This document shows positions 1 through 8,400 of a stretch of DNA of 64,000 nucleotides, piece after piece. The notes under the pieces were generated by a model. It saw only the letters and a program-made list of their open reading frames with translations. It searched no databases and was not told the origin of the DNA. The first letter of the stretch is position 1. Every line of letters begins with the position of its first letter. The translations under genes and the position numbers were made by a program. The stretch is from Acrocarpospora corrugata (GTDB lineage Bacteria > Actinomycetota > Actinomycetes > Streptosporangiales > Streptosporangiaceae): the NCBI RefSeq assembly GCF_009687845.1, contig NZ_BLAD01000067.1, forward strand, positions 35,439 through 99,438, read 5' to 3'.

Positions 1-355
1 GTGGCCGCAGCGACGGGTGGATGCCGGCCTCGATCAGGATCGCGTACCGAGCCAGGGTGAGTGTCCGGTTTGGGCCGGTGGCCTCCTGGGCGAACACGGC
101 CAGCGCCTGGGCCAGTTCCTGGGGCGTGCGCGGGTACGTCTTCGCCGCGAGTTCCTCCCAGTTGGCCCGCTCTCGCGCGGAGAACCGCTCCACCACCGCA
201 TCGAGCAGGGCATCCCGCGTGGGGAAGTGGTTGGAGGCGGAGCCGGCCGGTAGTCCGGCGGCGGTGTCCACAGCCCGATGGGTGAGCGCGTGGATACCGC
301 GCTCACCCAGGACGGATATCGAGGTGTCGAGCAGGACCTCGCGTCGGGTCGCCAT
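1..355 (-). CDS. TetR-family transcriptional regulator (C-terminus outside window)
   Basis: The protein starts at an ATG on the minus strand (353-355) with MATRREVLLDTS and is still open at base 1, so only about 118 N-terminal residues are present. They form a typical TetR DNA-binding domain: helix 1 with the pattern VLGERGIHALTHRAV, then the helix-turn-helix around DTAAGLPAGSASNHFPTRDALL. This fold binds DNA as a dimer and is usually relieved by a small ligand. The gene lies just downstream of, and on the same strand as, a hydrolase gene. Two inverted repeats sit directly in front of its start, so autoregulation is likely. The ligand cannot be judged because that domain is missing. Confidence 0.85.
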   Translation of the reverse strand, partial: MATRREVLLDTSISVLGERGIHALTHRAVDTAAGLPAGSASNHFPTRDALLDAVVERFSARERANWEELAAKTYPRTPQELAQALAVFAQEATGPNRTLTLARYAILIEAGIHPSLRP

Positions 356-363
356 GCTGCGAT

Positions 364-398
364 ACTACGATAGTAGTCAGAAAGACTACAATAGTTGT
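364..398. promoter_or_regulatory. Two inverted repeats 21 bp apart, putative TetR operator
   Basis: ACTAC-GATA-GTAGT (364-377) is a perfect 5-bp inverted repeat. ACTAC-AATA-GTTGT (385-398) is a second, slightly degraded copy. Start-to-start spacing is 21 bp, two helical turns, so both would lie on the same face of the DNA. They fill the gap between the hydrolase stop and the TetR start, which fits an autoregulatory operator. Binding itself is inferred. Confidence 0.6.
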
Positions 399-1258
399 TA
401 TGGCTTGAGGTGTCGGTGGAGGAAGTCGGCGGACGTCTGAGCGGCCTGCGTGACGTACGGTTCCACGTCGTAGAGGTCGATGTGCTGGGTGGCGTCCAGC
501 CAGAGGATCTCCTTCTCGCCGGGCGCGCGCTCGTGCAGTTCCCGAGCCAGTTCCGGGGAGCAGTACGCGTCGGTTCTGCCGTGGACGATCAATAGCGGGG
601 TGGCGCCCAGGAGCTCCGCCGCGCCGAGTGCGTCGAAGGTCATCAGCGAGTGGAGTGATCCTCTGGTGACTTCGTTGCGCCAGTGCGGCGAGGCGGACCG
701 TGCGGTGCCGTAATAGGCGTACGGCTCGTCGCCTGGCATGGCGGCATCGCCGATGCCGGGCGTCACCGCGGGCAGGTACTCGTTGTACCGGTCGAGGAAG
801 CTGGCGAGCGCGGACCGGTAGGAGTCGACGTCCTTCGCCATGTGCGCCGGGCTGTTGTACGCGCCCGCGATGCCTGCCACCGCCTTAACGCGGGGATCCC
901 CGGCGGCAGCCCGTACCGCGTAGCCGCCGCCGAGGCAGACGCCGACCACGCCGACTCTGGCCGGATCCACCTCCGGCCGGTTGGCCAGCGCCCCGACCGC
1001 GGCCCTCAGATCGGCCAGTTTGCCCTGGCTGTCCTCGTGCTGGCGGCGCCCGCCGCTTTCCCCGAAACCCCGGTGGTCGAAGGCGAGGGTGACGAATCCG
1101 GACTGGGCGAGCAACTCGGCGTACGTGCCGACGACCTGCTCTTTCACCCCCGTGAACGGCCCGGTGAGCACCACGGCGGGGTGCGGACCGTCCCCATCCG
1201 GGACCCGAAGTTCGCCCACCAGCGTGATGCCTTCGCTCTCGAAGACGATGCGTGTCAT
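398..1258 (-). CDS. Alpha/beta hydrolase, dienelactone hydrolase-like
   Basis: A 286-residue alpha/beta hydrolase. The oxyanion-side segment VVLTGPFTGVKEQ is followed by the strand FDHRGFGESGG and a nucleophile elbow GVCLGG whose nucleophile is cysteine, as in dienelactone hydrolases, rather than serine. A late DATQHIDLYD segment can supply the catalytic histidine. The substrate is unknown; hydrolysis of a small ester, lactone or similar xenobiotic is the family expectation. The ATG overlaps the stop of the upstream metallo-beta-lactamase-fold gene (ATGA), so the two are translationally coupled. The TetR gene follows on the same strand. Confidence 0.85.
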   Translation of the reverse strand: MTRIVFESEGITLVGELRVPDGDGPHPAVVLTGPFTGVKEQVVGTYAELLAQSGFVTLAFDHRGFGESGGRRQHEDSQGKLADLRAAVGALANRPEVDPARVGVVGVCLGGGYAVRAAAGDPRVKAVAGIAGAYNSPAHMAKDVDSYRSALASFLDRYNEYLPAVTPGIGDAAMPGDEPYAYYGTARSASPHWRNEVTRGSLHSLMTFDALGAAELLGATPLLIVHGRTDAYCSPELARELHERAPGEKEILWLDATQHIDLYDVEPYVTQAAQTSADFLHRHLKP

Positions 1259-2091
1259 GAAATATCCCCAGAAACCGTTAGTTCGGTGGCGACGGCGTCC
1301 GCGCCCAGGCTGACCAGCCAGCCCAGGGGCGCGTCGGGCAGGAAGCGGGTCATGGCGCTCTCCAGCTCCTGCTTCCGCGCGTCACTCAGCTCCGCCGCAC
1401 CCGCGGCCAGCCGCCCGACCGCCTCGCGATACATCAGCAGGTACTGCCGCTGCCGGGTGAGCAGCCCGACATCACCGGACGCGCCGTGCCCCGGATACAA
1501 CCGCATCCCGGCCAGCTCGCCCACCAGGCGATCGAGCACATCCAGCCACGCGCCCGAATGACCATCCGCGGTGTAGGAATGTACGCCGTCGAAGGCGATG
1601 TCCCCGATAAAGGCGACCCGCTCCCCGCCGGCTTCGACGAGCAGATAAGAGTCGGCGTGACTCTCGGCGGGCCCGAGATCGTGCACCTGAATCCGCAGCC
1701 CGGCGACGTCCACGACGCCACCACCGTCCAGCTGGCGATCCGGCACCCGGAACCGATCCGGCCATTCCGCGCCGTACGTCGGCTGCCACTGTTCCCGCTT
1801 GGCGACCGCGGTCTGCTCGATCGTCTTGGCGACCGCCGTCGTCGCGTACACCGGCACGTCATCGCCGACCACGTACGGCAGCCCGTTGAAGTGGTCCGGA
1901 TGCGGATGCGTCACAAACGCCGCCACCAGCGGCGCGCGCAACGCCGCGACCCGGGCGGCCAACGCCTTCGCGTCCGACACCAGCAGCCCGGCGTCAACTA
2001 GCACCACGCCGTCCGCCGTTTCCAGCAGATAACTGTTTACGAAGATCCCGGGCTCTGCCGCGGTGTACGTGTGGACCTTAAGCTCTGTCAT
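1255..2091 (-). CDS. Metallo-beta-lactamase-fold hydrolase
   Basis: 278 residues from the ATG at 2089-2091 (MTELKVHTYT). The frame is open further upstream but has no reason to start there. The zinc-binding signature THPHPDH gives H62, H64, D66 and H67. GDIAFDGVHS and the late LYPGHG carry further metal ligands. These features place it among the glyoxalase II/lactonase-like MBL proteins. It probably hydrolyses a small thioester, lactone or similar substrate. It is the first gene of a leftward pair with the Cys-type hydrolase, and a HxlR regulator is transcribed divergently from 75 bp away. Confidence 0.88.
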   Translation of the reverse strand: MTELKVHTYTAAEPGIFVNSYLLETADGVVLVDAGLLVSDAKALAARVAALRAPLVAAFVTHPHPDHFNGLPYVVGDDVPVYATTAVAKTIEQTAVAKREQWQPTYGAEWPDRFRVPDRQLDGGGVVDVAGLRIQVHDLGPAESHADSYLLVEAGGERVAFIGDIAFDGVHSYTADGHSGAWLDVLDRLVGELAGMRLYPGHGASGDVGLLTRQRQYLLMYREAVGRLAAGAAELSDARKQELESAMTRFLPDAPLGWLVSLGADAVATELTVSGDIS

Positions 2092-2131
2092 GAACCGGAC
2101 ATTAGGAGCCCTGATCTTGATCCGGCCAGAA

Positions 2132-2147
2132 GGCACTTCGAAGTGCC
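2132..2147. promoter_or_regulatory. Perfect 16-bp palindrome between MBL and HxlR genes
   Basis: GGCACTTC-GAAGTGCC is an exact palindrome centred in the 75-bp divergent spacer. It lies 20 bp before the HxlR start and 41 bp before the MBL start. HxlR proteins bind as winged-helix dimers to such sites, so this is the natural candidate operator controlling both directions. Confidence 0.6.
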
Positions 2148-2166
2148 CTTCCGTACGGGGGAACCC

Positions 2167-2493
2167 ATGGCACTGGTGATACCCGACGTCATGGAAGAAA
2201 GCTGTGCGACCCGGCAGGCGCTGGAGCGGCTGGCCGCCAAATGGCGCGTCCTGCTCATCTACGGACTGCTCGCCGGCCCGCAACGCCACGCCGACCTACG
2301 CCGAAGGCTGCCCGGCATCACACAAAAGGTCCTGACCGAGACCCTGCGCGGCATGGAAGACGACGGCCTGGTCGAACGCCGAGTCCTCAAGGACACCGCT
2401 CCCCAGCATGTCGAATACGCCCTTACTCCCCTCGGCAAAACGTTGCAGGAACCGCTCTCAGCGATCTGCGCGTGGGCGGTGGAACACGCTTAG
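2167..2493 (+). CDS. HxlR-family winged-helix transcriptional regulator
   Basis: 108 residues from ATG 2167 (MALVIPDVMEESC). The HxlR pattern is complete: a cysteine near the N-terminus (ESCATRQAL), KWRVLLIYGLLAGPQRHADLRR as the first helices, LPGITQKVLTETLRGMEDDGLVERR as the recognition helix and wing, and a C-terminal YALTPLGKTL segment. The early Cys is the redox- or electrophile-sensing position in related regulators such as HypR and YodB. It is divergent from the MBL/hydrolase pair across a perfect palindrome and most likely controls it. Confidence 0.9.
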   Translation: MALVIPDVMEESCATRQALERLAAKWRVLLIYGLLAGPQRHADLRRRLPGITQKVLTETLRGMEDDGLVERRVLKDTAPQHVEYALTPLGKTLQEPLSAICAWAVEHA

Positions 2494-2526
2494 CCCCACT
2501 AAGCGGGCCGACCTGGACGGAGTGCG

Positions 2527-5500
2527 GTGCGATTTCGACGGCGTACCACGAATGAATTGCGCGTATCCGTTACCACGCGCATCCAGCAGGCCGTGGCGGC
2601 CGATGACGGTTCCCGGGTCCTGTCGGAACAAGCCATGGCCGAGGTACGGACGCTGTGGTCGGCGGCGGCCACCGCCCGGGGAATGGACGTCGACACGGTC
2701 ACGGTCGTCGCGCTTTTCCACTGGGTCAGATACGCGATGTTCCACTCCGGGGACGCCAGCGACCTGGCCATCGCCTTGGAGCTGTACGCCGAAATCCAGA
2801 AGGTCGCGCCTGAACTGGTCCCACCCGAAGTGGCCGAGGCACTGGAACCTGAGTACGACCCGGACGTGTTCGCCGACGTGGGCGTCACCCTCTTCCAGGA
2901 ATTCCAGCGCACCGGCGACGCATCCCACCTGGACAACGCGCTCCTGGCCTTCCGGAGGGCCGTATCGGACAGTCCATCGGGCGACCCGATGTTGCCCGTG
3001 CGCAAGTGGAAGCTGAGCACCGTGCTCCGCACCCGGCTCGACCTTCAGGGCCGGCAGGGCGATCCCGCGGACCTGGAGGAGGCCGTGCGGCTGGGGCGAG
3101 CGGCCGCGGCGGAGATCCCGGCCGGTGACCCCGACCGGGCCCCCTGCCTGTCCAGCCTGGCGCTCACGCTGCGCAGCCGCTTCGAGCGCCACGAAGCCGC
3201 CGGCGACATCGAGGAGGCGGTGCGCACGGCCCGGGCCTCGGTCGCCGAGGCCGCGCCGGGGCACCCGGCCAGGGGCGTCGTCCTGTTCACTCTGGTTCTG
3301 ACCCTCCGCAGCCGGGCCGACGCGGGCGACGACGACGAGATCATCGCCGCCTGCCGGGAATCGGCGGACCTGTTCGAACCTGGCTCCCCGGACCAGCTGA
3401 AGGCCCGACTGATTCTCGGCCAGAGCCTGTACGACAGGTTCACCCGCCTGGCCCGGGACGACGATCTGGACGAGGCCATCCGGGAACTCACCCCCGCGCT
3501 CGGGCCTGACCCCGTCGATCGGCCCGTCCGGGTGGTAGCGCTGCTCGCGCTCGGTCTGGCCCGGAGCGCCCGGTTCAAAAGGACCGCAGAGCCGGGCGAG
3601 GAGAGCGCCGCGATCGAGGCGCTCCGGGCGGCCGAGCAGGCCCTGCCGCCAGGGGACGAATCGCGCGGCCTCGTGCTGTCCACCCTGGGAAGTCTGCTGT
3701 TCAGCCGGTTCCGGCAGGCCGGGGACCCCGCCGACCGCCAGGCGGCGCTCACCGCGTTCCGCGACACGGTCCAGGCCACCCCGGCCGGTGACGCGCGGCT
3801 CGCGGACCGCCTCGCCGAACTCGGCTCCCACCTGCAGATGAGCTACGAGGAGACCGGCAGCCTCGCGCACCTCGACGAGTCGATCCACGCGTACCAGGAC
3901 GCGCTGGCGCGGCCAGGAGATCACGACCGGGTGCGAAGCCTGGGCATGCTGAGCACCTCGCTGCGGCTGCGGTACGAACTCGCCGGTGACGCGGCCGATC
4001 TGGACGCGGCGGTGAGCCTCGGCCGGGCGGCCCTGACGGAAGAGGCCACCGATCCGCTTTCCCGGCTGACAGCACTGAACAGCCTCGGAAACGCGCTCAT
4101 GACGTCCGCGGACACCGATTCCGGCGGCCGGAGCCTGGATGAGGCCATCGCGGTCCACCGGGTCATGCTCGCGGAATCACAGGCCGGCCAGCCGCTGCGC
4201 GCGTACCCACTGATGAATCTGGCCAACGGACTGCGCGCCCGGTACGAACGGGACGGAAACCCAGCGGATTTGGACGAGGCGATCCTGCTCGGGAGGCAAG
4301 GGCTGGCCTTGGAGACGCCACTGCCTGATCGTCCCGCCGCCATCGCCGGTCTCGGTTTCGCGCTGCTCCAACGCCACTCGCACACCGGCGATGAGGGCGA
4401 CCTGGCGGAGTCGATCGATCTGCTGCGTGCGGCGCTGCGCGTCTGCCCGCCCGAACATCCGGTGCGAGCCCGCCTCCACCTCATGAGCGGGCTGGCCCTG
4501 CACGCCCGTTTCACCGTCACCCGCGCCCCGCACGACCTGCGCGAGGCGGTGTCGGCGTGGCGGCAGGCGGCCGGCATCGCGACCGGTGACGTCACCACGC
4601 GCCTGCGCGCCGCCAGGACCTGGGCCTTCGCCGCGACCGAGGAGGCGGACGCGGAACTCGCGGTCGACGCCTACGCGGCGGCGGTCGGCCTGCTGCCGCT
4701 GCTGGCCTGGCCCGGCCTGGATCGCGGCATCCGGGAGGAAAGGCTCAGCCAGGGGCACGGCCTGGCGAGCGAGGCCGCCGCGTGGGCCATCATGGCGGGC
4801 CGGCCCGATCGGGCGTTGGAACTGCTTGAGCAGGGGCGTACCGTGCTGTGGGCCCAGGATCTGCGGGTGCGCGCCGATCTGAGCGCGCTGCGGGAGGCTG
4901 AACCCGACCTGGCCGCCCGGCTTGATCATGTTCGGGCGCGACTCGATGGGGGATCGGCGGAGCGGCAGGCCGCCACCACGCGCAGGCGGCTGGTCGAGGA
5001 GTGGGACGAACTCGCCCGGCAGGTGTCGGAGTTGCCGGGGTTCGAGCGGTTCCTGCGGCCGTACTCCGCCGCCGAACTCTGTGCCGGGGCGAGCGGGGGG
5101 CCGGTGGTGGTGGTGAACGTCAGCCGGTTCCGATGTGACGCCCTGGTCGTCACCACCGGTGGCGTCGAGGTCGTGCCGCTGCCCCGGCTCACCGAGGAGG
5201 ACGTCGTCGAACGGGCGAATCTCCTGCTCTACGGACTGGAATGGGCCAGCGCCCGGTTCGTGTTGCGTGACACGTTCACCGCGATGCTCGCCTGGCTGTG
5301 GGAGGCGGTCGCCGAGCCGGTGCTGTCCTTTCCGGCTATCGCCGAAGCCCCGGCGGCCCGGTTGTGGTGGTGCCCGACCGGCGCCCTGACCTTCCTCCCG
5401 CTGCACGCGGCTGGCCTGCGCGCGCCCGACTCGGTTCCCGACCGGGTCGTCTCCTCCTATACGCCGTCGCTCGCCGCGCTGGTGCGCGCCGGGAACAGGC

Positions 5501-6120
5501 CACCCGCCCCGCCGGTACGGCGTTGCGTGGTCGGCGTCTCCGAGTACCGCGCAGACGCCTATCCGGAGGGTCGGCCGTCCCGGCTTCCCGGTGTCGCGGC
5601 GGAGGTGGCGCAGGTCAGCGCGCTCCCTGGCGGCGCGACCGTGCTGCGGGACGGTGAGGCCACCCGGGAGGCGGTGCTCAGGCTGCTCGCCCGGCACGAG
5701 TGGTCGCACTTCGCCTGCCACGGCCGCCAGGACCTGCGCGACCCCGCGAAAGGCGCGCTGTGCCTGTACGACGGGCCGCTGCCCGTACTGGAGATCGCGG
5801 AGCAGCGGTTGCCCCACGCCGAACTGGCCTACCTGTCGGCTTGCAGTACCGCGATCGGCGGCGGCGGGGTACCGGATGAGGCCGTGCATCCGGCGGCGGC
5901 CCTGCAGGTCGCCGGGTACCGGCATGTCATCGCCACCCTGTGGCCGATCGCCGACCACACGGCACGGGCGGTCGCGGGCGACTTCTACACGCGCCTCGGC
6001 GGCTCGGCCCCGGGTTCAGCGGAGGTGGCCCATGCCTTGCACGGAGCCGTGAACGCCTTACGCGCGGCCCATCCGGACATGCCGGAAATCTGGGCCCCGT
6101 ACCTCCATATTGGTCCCTGA
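2527..6120 (+). CDS. TPR-like repeat protein with C-terminal CHAT (caspase-like) domain
   Basis: 1197 residues from a GTG at 2527. Residues about 40-780 are a long array of degenerate 45-50-residue helical repeats, with recurrent phrases such as DLDEAI, AGDPADLEEAV, RFERTGD and GRAAL. The C-terminal ~400 residues match the CHAT family of caspase-like peptidases. Its catalytic pair is visible as FACHG (H1065) and SACST (C1106), and PTGALTFLPLHAAG precedes it. Actinomycete TPR-CHAT proteins are thought to be regulated proteases, and in other lineages CHAT proteases act with gasdermins or type III CRISPR. No partner gene is adjacent: it lies between HxlR and a convergent SDR gene 11 bp away. It is probably monocistronic, and its substrate is unknown. 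Confidence 0.88.
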   Translation: MRFRRRTTNELRVSVTTRIQQAVAADDGSRVLSEQAMAEVRTLWSAAATARGMDVDTVTVVALFHWVRYAMFHSGDASDLAIALELYAEIQKVAPELVPPEVAEALEPEYDPDVFADVGVTLFQEFQRTGDASHLDNALLAFRRAVSDSPSGDPMLPVRKWKLSTVLRTRLDLQGRQGDPADLEEAVRLGRAAAAEIPAGDPDRAPCLSSLALTLRSRFERHEAAGDIEEAVRTARASVAEAAPGHPARGVVLFTLVLTLRSRADAGDDDEIIAACRESADLFEPGSPDQLKARLILGQSLYDRFTRLARDDDLDEAIRELTPALGPDPVDRPVRVVALLALGLARSARFKRTAEPGEESAAIEALRAAEQALPPGDESRGLVLSTLGSLLFSRFRQAGDPADRQAALTAFRDTVQATPAGDARLADRLAELGSHLQMSYEETGSLAHLDESIHAYQDALARPGDHDRVRSLGMLSTSLRLRYELAGDAADLDAAVSLGRAALTEEATDPLSRLTALNSLGNALMTSADTDSGGRSLDEAIAVHRVMLAESQAGQPLRAYPLMNLANGLRARYERDGNPADLDEAILLGRQGLALETPLPDRPAAIAGLGFALLQRHSHTGDEGDLAESIDLLRAALRVCPPEHPVRARLHLMSGLALHARFTVTRAPHDLREAVSAWRQAAGIATGDVTTRLRAARTWAFAATEEADAELAVDAYAAAVGLLPLLAWPGLDRGIREERLSQGHGLASEAAAWAIMAGRPDRALELLEQGRTVLWAQDLRVRADLSALREAEPDLAARLDHVRARLDGGSAERQAATTRRRLVEEWDELARQVSELPGFERFLRPYSAAELCAGASGGPVVVVNVSRFRCDALVVTTGGVEVVPLPRLTEEDVVERANLLLYGLEWASARFVLRDTFTAMLAWLWEAVAEPVLSFPAIAEAPAARLWWCPTGALTFLPLHAAGLRAPDSVPDRVVSSYTPSLAALVRAGNRPPAPPVRRCVVGVSEYRADAYPEGRPSRLPGVAAEVAQVSALPGGATVLRDGEATREAVLRLLARHEWSHFACHGRQDLRDPAKGALCLYDGPLPVLEIAEQRLPHAELAYLSACSTAIGGGGVPDEAVHPAAALQVAGYRHVIATLWPIADHTARAVAGDFYTRLGGSAPGSAEVAHALHGAVNALRAAHPDMPEIWAPYLHIGP

Positions 6121-6131
6121 ACGCCCCAGGG

Positions 6132-6899
6132 CTAGCCGACGGGAAATAGAGGCCAGCCGGCCGTGAGGCCGCCGTCCAGGACGATGGTCTGGCCGGTGAG
6201 GTAGGAGGCTTTGTCGGAGCCCATGTAGAGGACGGCCGCGGCCACCTCCTCCGGCTTGCCGGGGCGGTGCATGGGCAGGACGGAGTTGACGGCGTCGCGG
6301 GTGTCGTCGCCGCCGGTGAAGTTCTCGTACAAGGCGGTCTGGGTGAAGCCGGGCGCGATGGCGTTGACGCGGATGCCGTGGGCGGCGCCTTCGAGCGCGG
6401 CCGCCTTGGTGATGCCGACGACGGCGTGCTTGCTGCCGACATAGAGAGTTGCGTCGGGAAAGCCCATCACCCCGTACGTGGAGCTGACGTTGACGATGCT
6501 GCCACCGCCCTGCGGCAGCATGGCGCGGAACTCGTGTTTCATGCTCAGCAGCGTGCCCAGGACGTTGGTGTCGAAGACGGCCGCGTAGCTTTCGTCGGTG
6601 ATGTCCGTGACCGGTCCCGGGGTGCCCGCGGTGCCGGCGTTGTTGACCGCGATGTCCAGTTGCCCGAAACGTTCGACGGTGCGATCGATGAGTTGGCTCA
6701 TGTCCTTGTCGCGGCGTACGTCGGCCTGGACGAACTCGGCCTGCGCACCGAGCTTGCCCAACTCGTCGGCGAGTTCGACGCCGGCGTCCTCGTGCCGTCC
6801 GGAGACGACGAGGTTCGCGCTCTCGCGAGCGTAGGCGACGGCCACGGCACGACCGATGCCGGTGAGCGCGCCGGTGACGAGAACCACAGGAGTGGCCAT
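6132..6899 (-). CDS. SDR-family oxidoreductase
   Basis: 255 residues from ATG at 6897-6899 (MATPVVLVTG). Classical short-chain dehydrogenase motifs are all present: TGALTGIG for dinucleotide binding, the NNAG motif, the active-site serine in NVSSTYG, YVGSK as the YxxxK pair, and a C-terminal VLDGGLTAGW. It starts 2 nt after the 2Fe-2S subunit gene ends, so it is the last gene of the molybdenum-hydroxylase operon. It probably oxidises or reduces the product of that enzyme. Substrate unknown. Confidence 0.9.
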   Translation of the reverse strand: MATPVVLVTGALTGIGRAVAVAYARESANLVVSGRHEDAGVELADELGKLGAQAEFVQADVRRDKDMSQLIDRTVERFGQLDIAVNNAGTAGTPGPVTDITDESYAAVFDTNVLGTLLSMKHEFRAMLPQGGGSIVNVSSTYGVMGFPDATLYVGSKHAVVGITKAAALEGAAHGIRVNAIAPGFTQTALYENFTGGDDTRDAVNSVLPMHRPGKPEEVAAAVLYMGSDKASYLTGQTIVLDGGLTAGWPLFPVG

Positions 6900-6901
6900 G
6901 A

Positions 6902-7399
6902 TCAGCTCCCTTCGGATGTGGGCGAACGGTCGGATGCGGGCGGGCAGTCGGTCGCGGCGCGCATGATCGCGCGCCGGATGGGTTCGTAGCCGGTGCACCG
7001 GCAGATGTTGGACTCGACCAGGCGATCTACGAGTTCTGGATCGTCGCCGATGGATTCCAGGGCCCCGGCGGCGATCATCAGGAACCCGGGAGTGCAGAAA
7101 CCGCATTGCAGGGCATGCTCGGCGGAAAAGGCCCTCTGCAGCGGATGCGGTTCCCCGTCCGGCCCCGCCAGCCCTTCCACTGTCCGCACCGCCGCGCCGT
7201 CGCACTGTACGGCCAGCATCAGGCAAGCCCGGACTGCTTCACCGTCGACCAGCACCGTGCACGCGCCGCAGACCCCGTGCTCGCAGCCAAGATGCGTGCC
7301 GGTGAGCCCGCAGTCCTCGCGCAGCGCGTCAGCCAGGACCCGGCGCGGTTCCACGTCGAGCGGATAGTCGTCCCCATTGACCGTGAGCGTGATGTTCAT
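6902..7399 (-). CDS. Molybdenum hydroxylase 2Fe-2S subunit (CoxS/XdhC type)
   Basis: 165 residues, the usual size for this small subunit. The N-terminal ferredoxin-like domain has the cluster motif CEHGVCGAC plus a later cysteine (RACLM). The C-terminal helical domain has CGFCTPG and CRCTGYEPI, binding the second 2Fe-2S cluster. It passes electrons from the molybdenum cofactor to FAD. Its start overlaps the FAD subunit stop by 4 nt, and the gene order large-medium-small is that of this family. The last ~20 residues are a loose Ser/Pro tail. Confidence 0.93.
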   Translation of the reverse strand: MNITLTVNGDDYPLDVEPRRVLADALREDCGLTGTHLGCEHGVCGACTVLVDGEAVRACLMLAVQCDGAAVRTVEGLAGPDGEPHPLQRAFSAEHALQCGFCTPGFLMIAAGALESIGDDPELVDRLVESNICRCTGYEPIRRAIMRAATDCPPASDRSPTSEGS

Positions 7400-8400
7400 C
7401 GCAGACCTCCTTCGGGTTCGGCATGCGACCGCCAGTCCGCCACCGCCTGGCGGAGCGTCCGGCCGACCAGAACCGCGATGACCTGGCGCCGGTATTCCGG
7501 GTCCGCATAAGGCTCGTCGACCGGCGCGGCGTCCTCGTCGGCGGCGGCGCGACCCGCACGGGCGAACGGATGGTCGGCGGGTAGGCGGTTGCCCGCGAGG
7601 TCTGCGTCGCCGAATGGATGGTCGACGGGCTGGTGGTCCCCCGCTAGGGCCGCGTCGGCAAACGGATGGTCGTTGGCCGCCGACACATCGGCGCCGATCA
7701 ACACCCGCTCGGCGGCGCGGGCGCGCACCGGCCGGTCGGCGCAGTTGGCCAGCCCGATCCGCGCGTCGACGATCAGCCCGTCGTGTACGGTGACCGCCGC
7801 CGCCACGGCCACTTGAGCGAAGCAGAAATGCGTCCGCCGATGTTCGACGAAACCCACCCCCGTGGAGCCCCCCAGCAGCGGAAACCGTACCGAGGTGATG
7901 ATCTCGTCAGGCGCGCGTGCCGTCTGGAGTGGGCCGAGGAAGAAGTCACGGGCCGCGATCTCGCGTACCCCACCGGAGCTTCGCACTTCGATCACGGCGT
8001 CCAGCGCCACGGCGATGGCGCACCATTCCGACGCGGGATGCGCCCACGCGATGCTGCCCACCAAGGTTCCCCGGGTACGGATGGGCGGATGGGCGATGTT
8101 GACGACGGCATTCGCGCAGAGTCGGCCGAGCGGCCCCGGCACTGCCTGCGGCGACTCGAAGACCTGGTGTCGGACGAGAGCGCCGACCCGCACAGTGCCG
8201 TCGTCCAGACCGATACGGTCGAGCCCGGCGACGTGGTTGATATCGACCACCAAATCCGGACAAATCCGCCGCATGTGCATCTCAAGGATCAGGCTCTGGC
8301 CGCCGGCGAGAACCCGGACGTCGCGCCAAGTGTCCCCGAGGGCGTCCACGGCTTCTCGCACTGTGTGCGGCGCGACGTAGTCGAAGGCGGCGGGCTTCAT
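7396..8400 (-). CDS. Molybdenum hydroxylase FAD-binding subunit (CoxM type) with internal repeats
   Basis: 334 residues from ATG 8398-8400. MKPAAFDYVAPHTVREAV opens the FAD_binding_5 domain, LAGGQSL is the flavin-phosphate loop, and IRTRGTLVGSIAWAHPASE is the second conserved FAD motif. The CO_deh_flav_C domain follows. Near its end (about residues 243-285) there is an unusual insert of three ~16-residue repeats starting DHPF, after which the family sequence resumes (YRRQVIAVLVGRTLRQAV). The gene overlaps the large-subunit stop by 1 nt and the small-subunit start by 4 nt, so all three are co-translated. Confidence 0.9.
   Translation of the reverse strand: MKPAAFDYVAPHTVREAVDALGDTWRDVRVLAGGQSLILEMHMRRICPDLVVDINHVAGLDRIGLDDGTVRVGALVRHQVFESPQAVPGPLGRLCANAVVNIAHPPIRTRGTLVGSIAWAHPASEWCAIAVALDAVIEVRSSGGVREIAARDFFLGPLQTARAPDEIITSVRFPLLGGSTGVGFVEHRRTHFCFAQVAVAAAVTVHDGLIVDARIGLANCADRPVRARAAERVLIGADVSAANDHPFADAALAGDHQPVDHPFGDADLAGNRLPADHPFARAGRAAADEDAAPVDEPYADPEYRRQVIAVLVGRTLRQAVADWRSHAEPEGGLR
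7563..7673. repeat. 48-bp in-frame tandem repeat inside the FAD subunit gene
   Basis: Two 48-bp copies (7563-7610 and 7611-7658) and the first part of a third (7659-7673 and a little beyond) each begin with a variant of CGAACGGATGGTCG. The unit is a multiple of three and encodes a DHPF-starting 16-mer. It therefore expands the protein without breaking frame. Confidence 0.85.

Noticed and set aside
2458..4158. Open frame opposite the TPR-CHAT gene
   Set aside because: The CHAT gene reads through continuously with clear domains; the opposite frame has no support.
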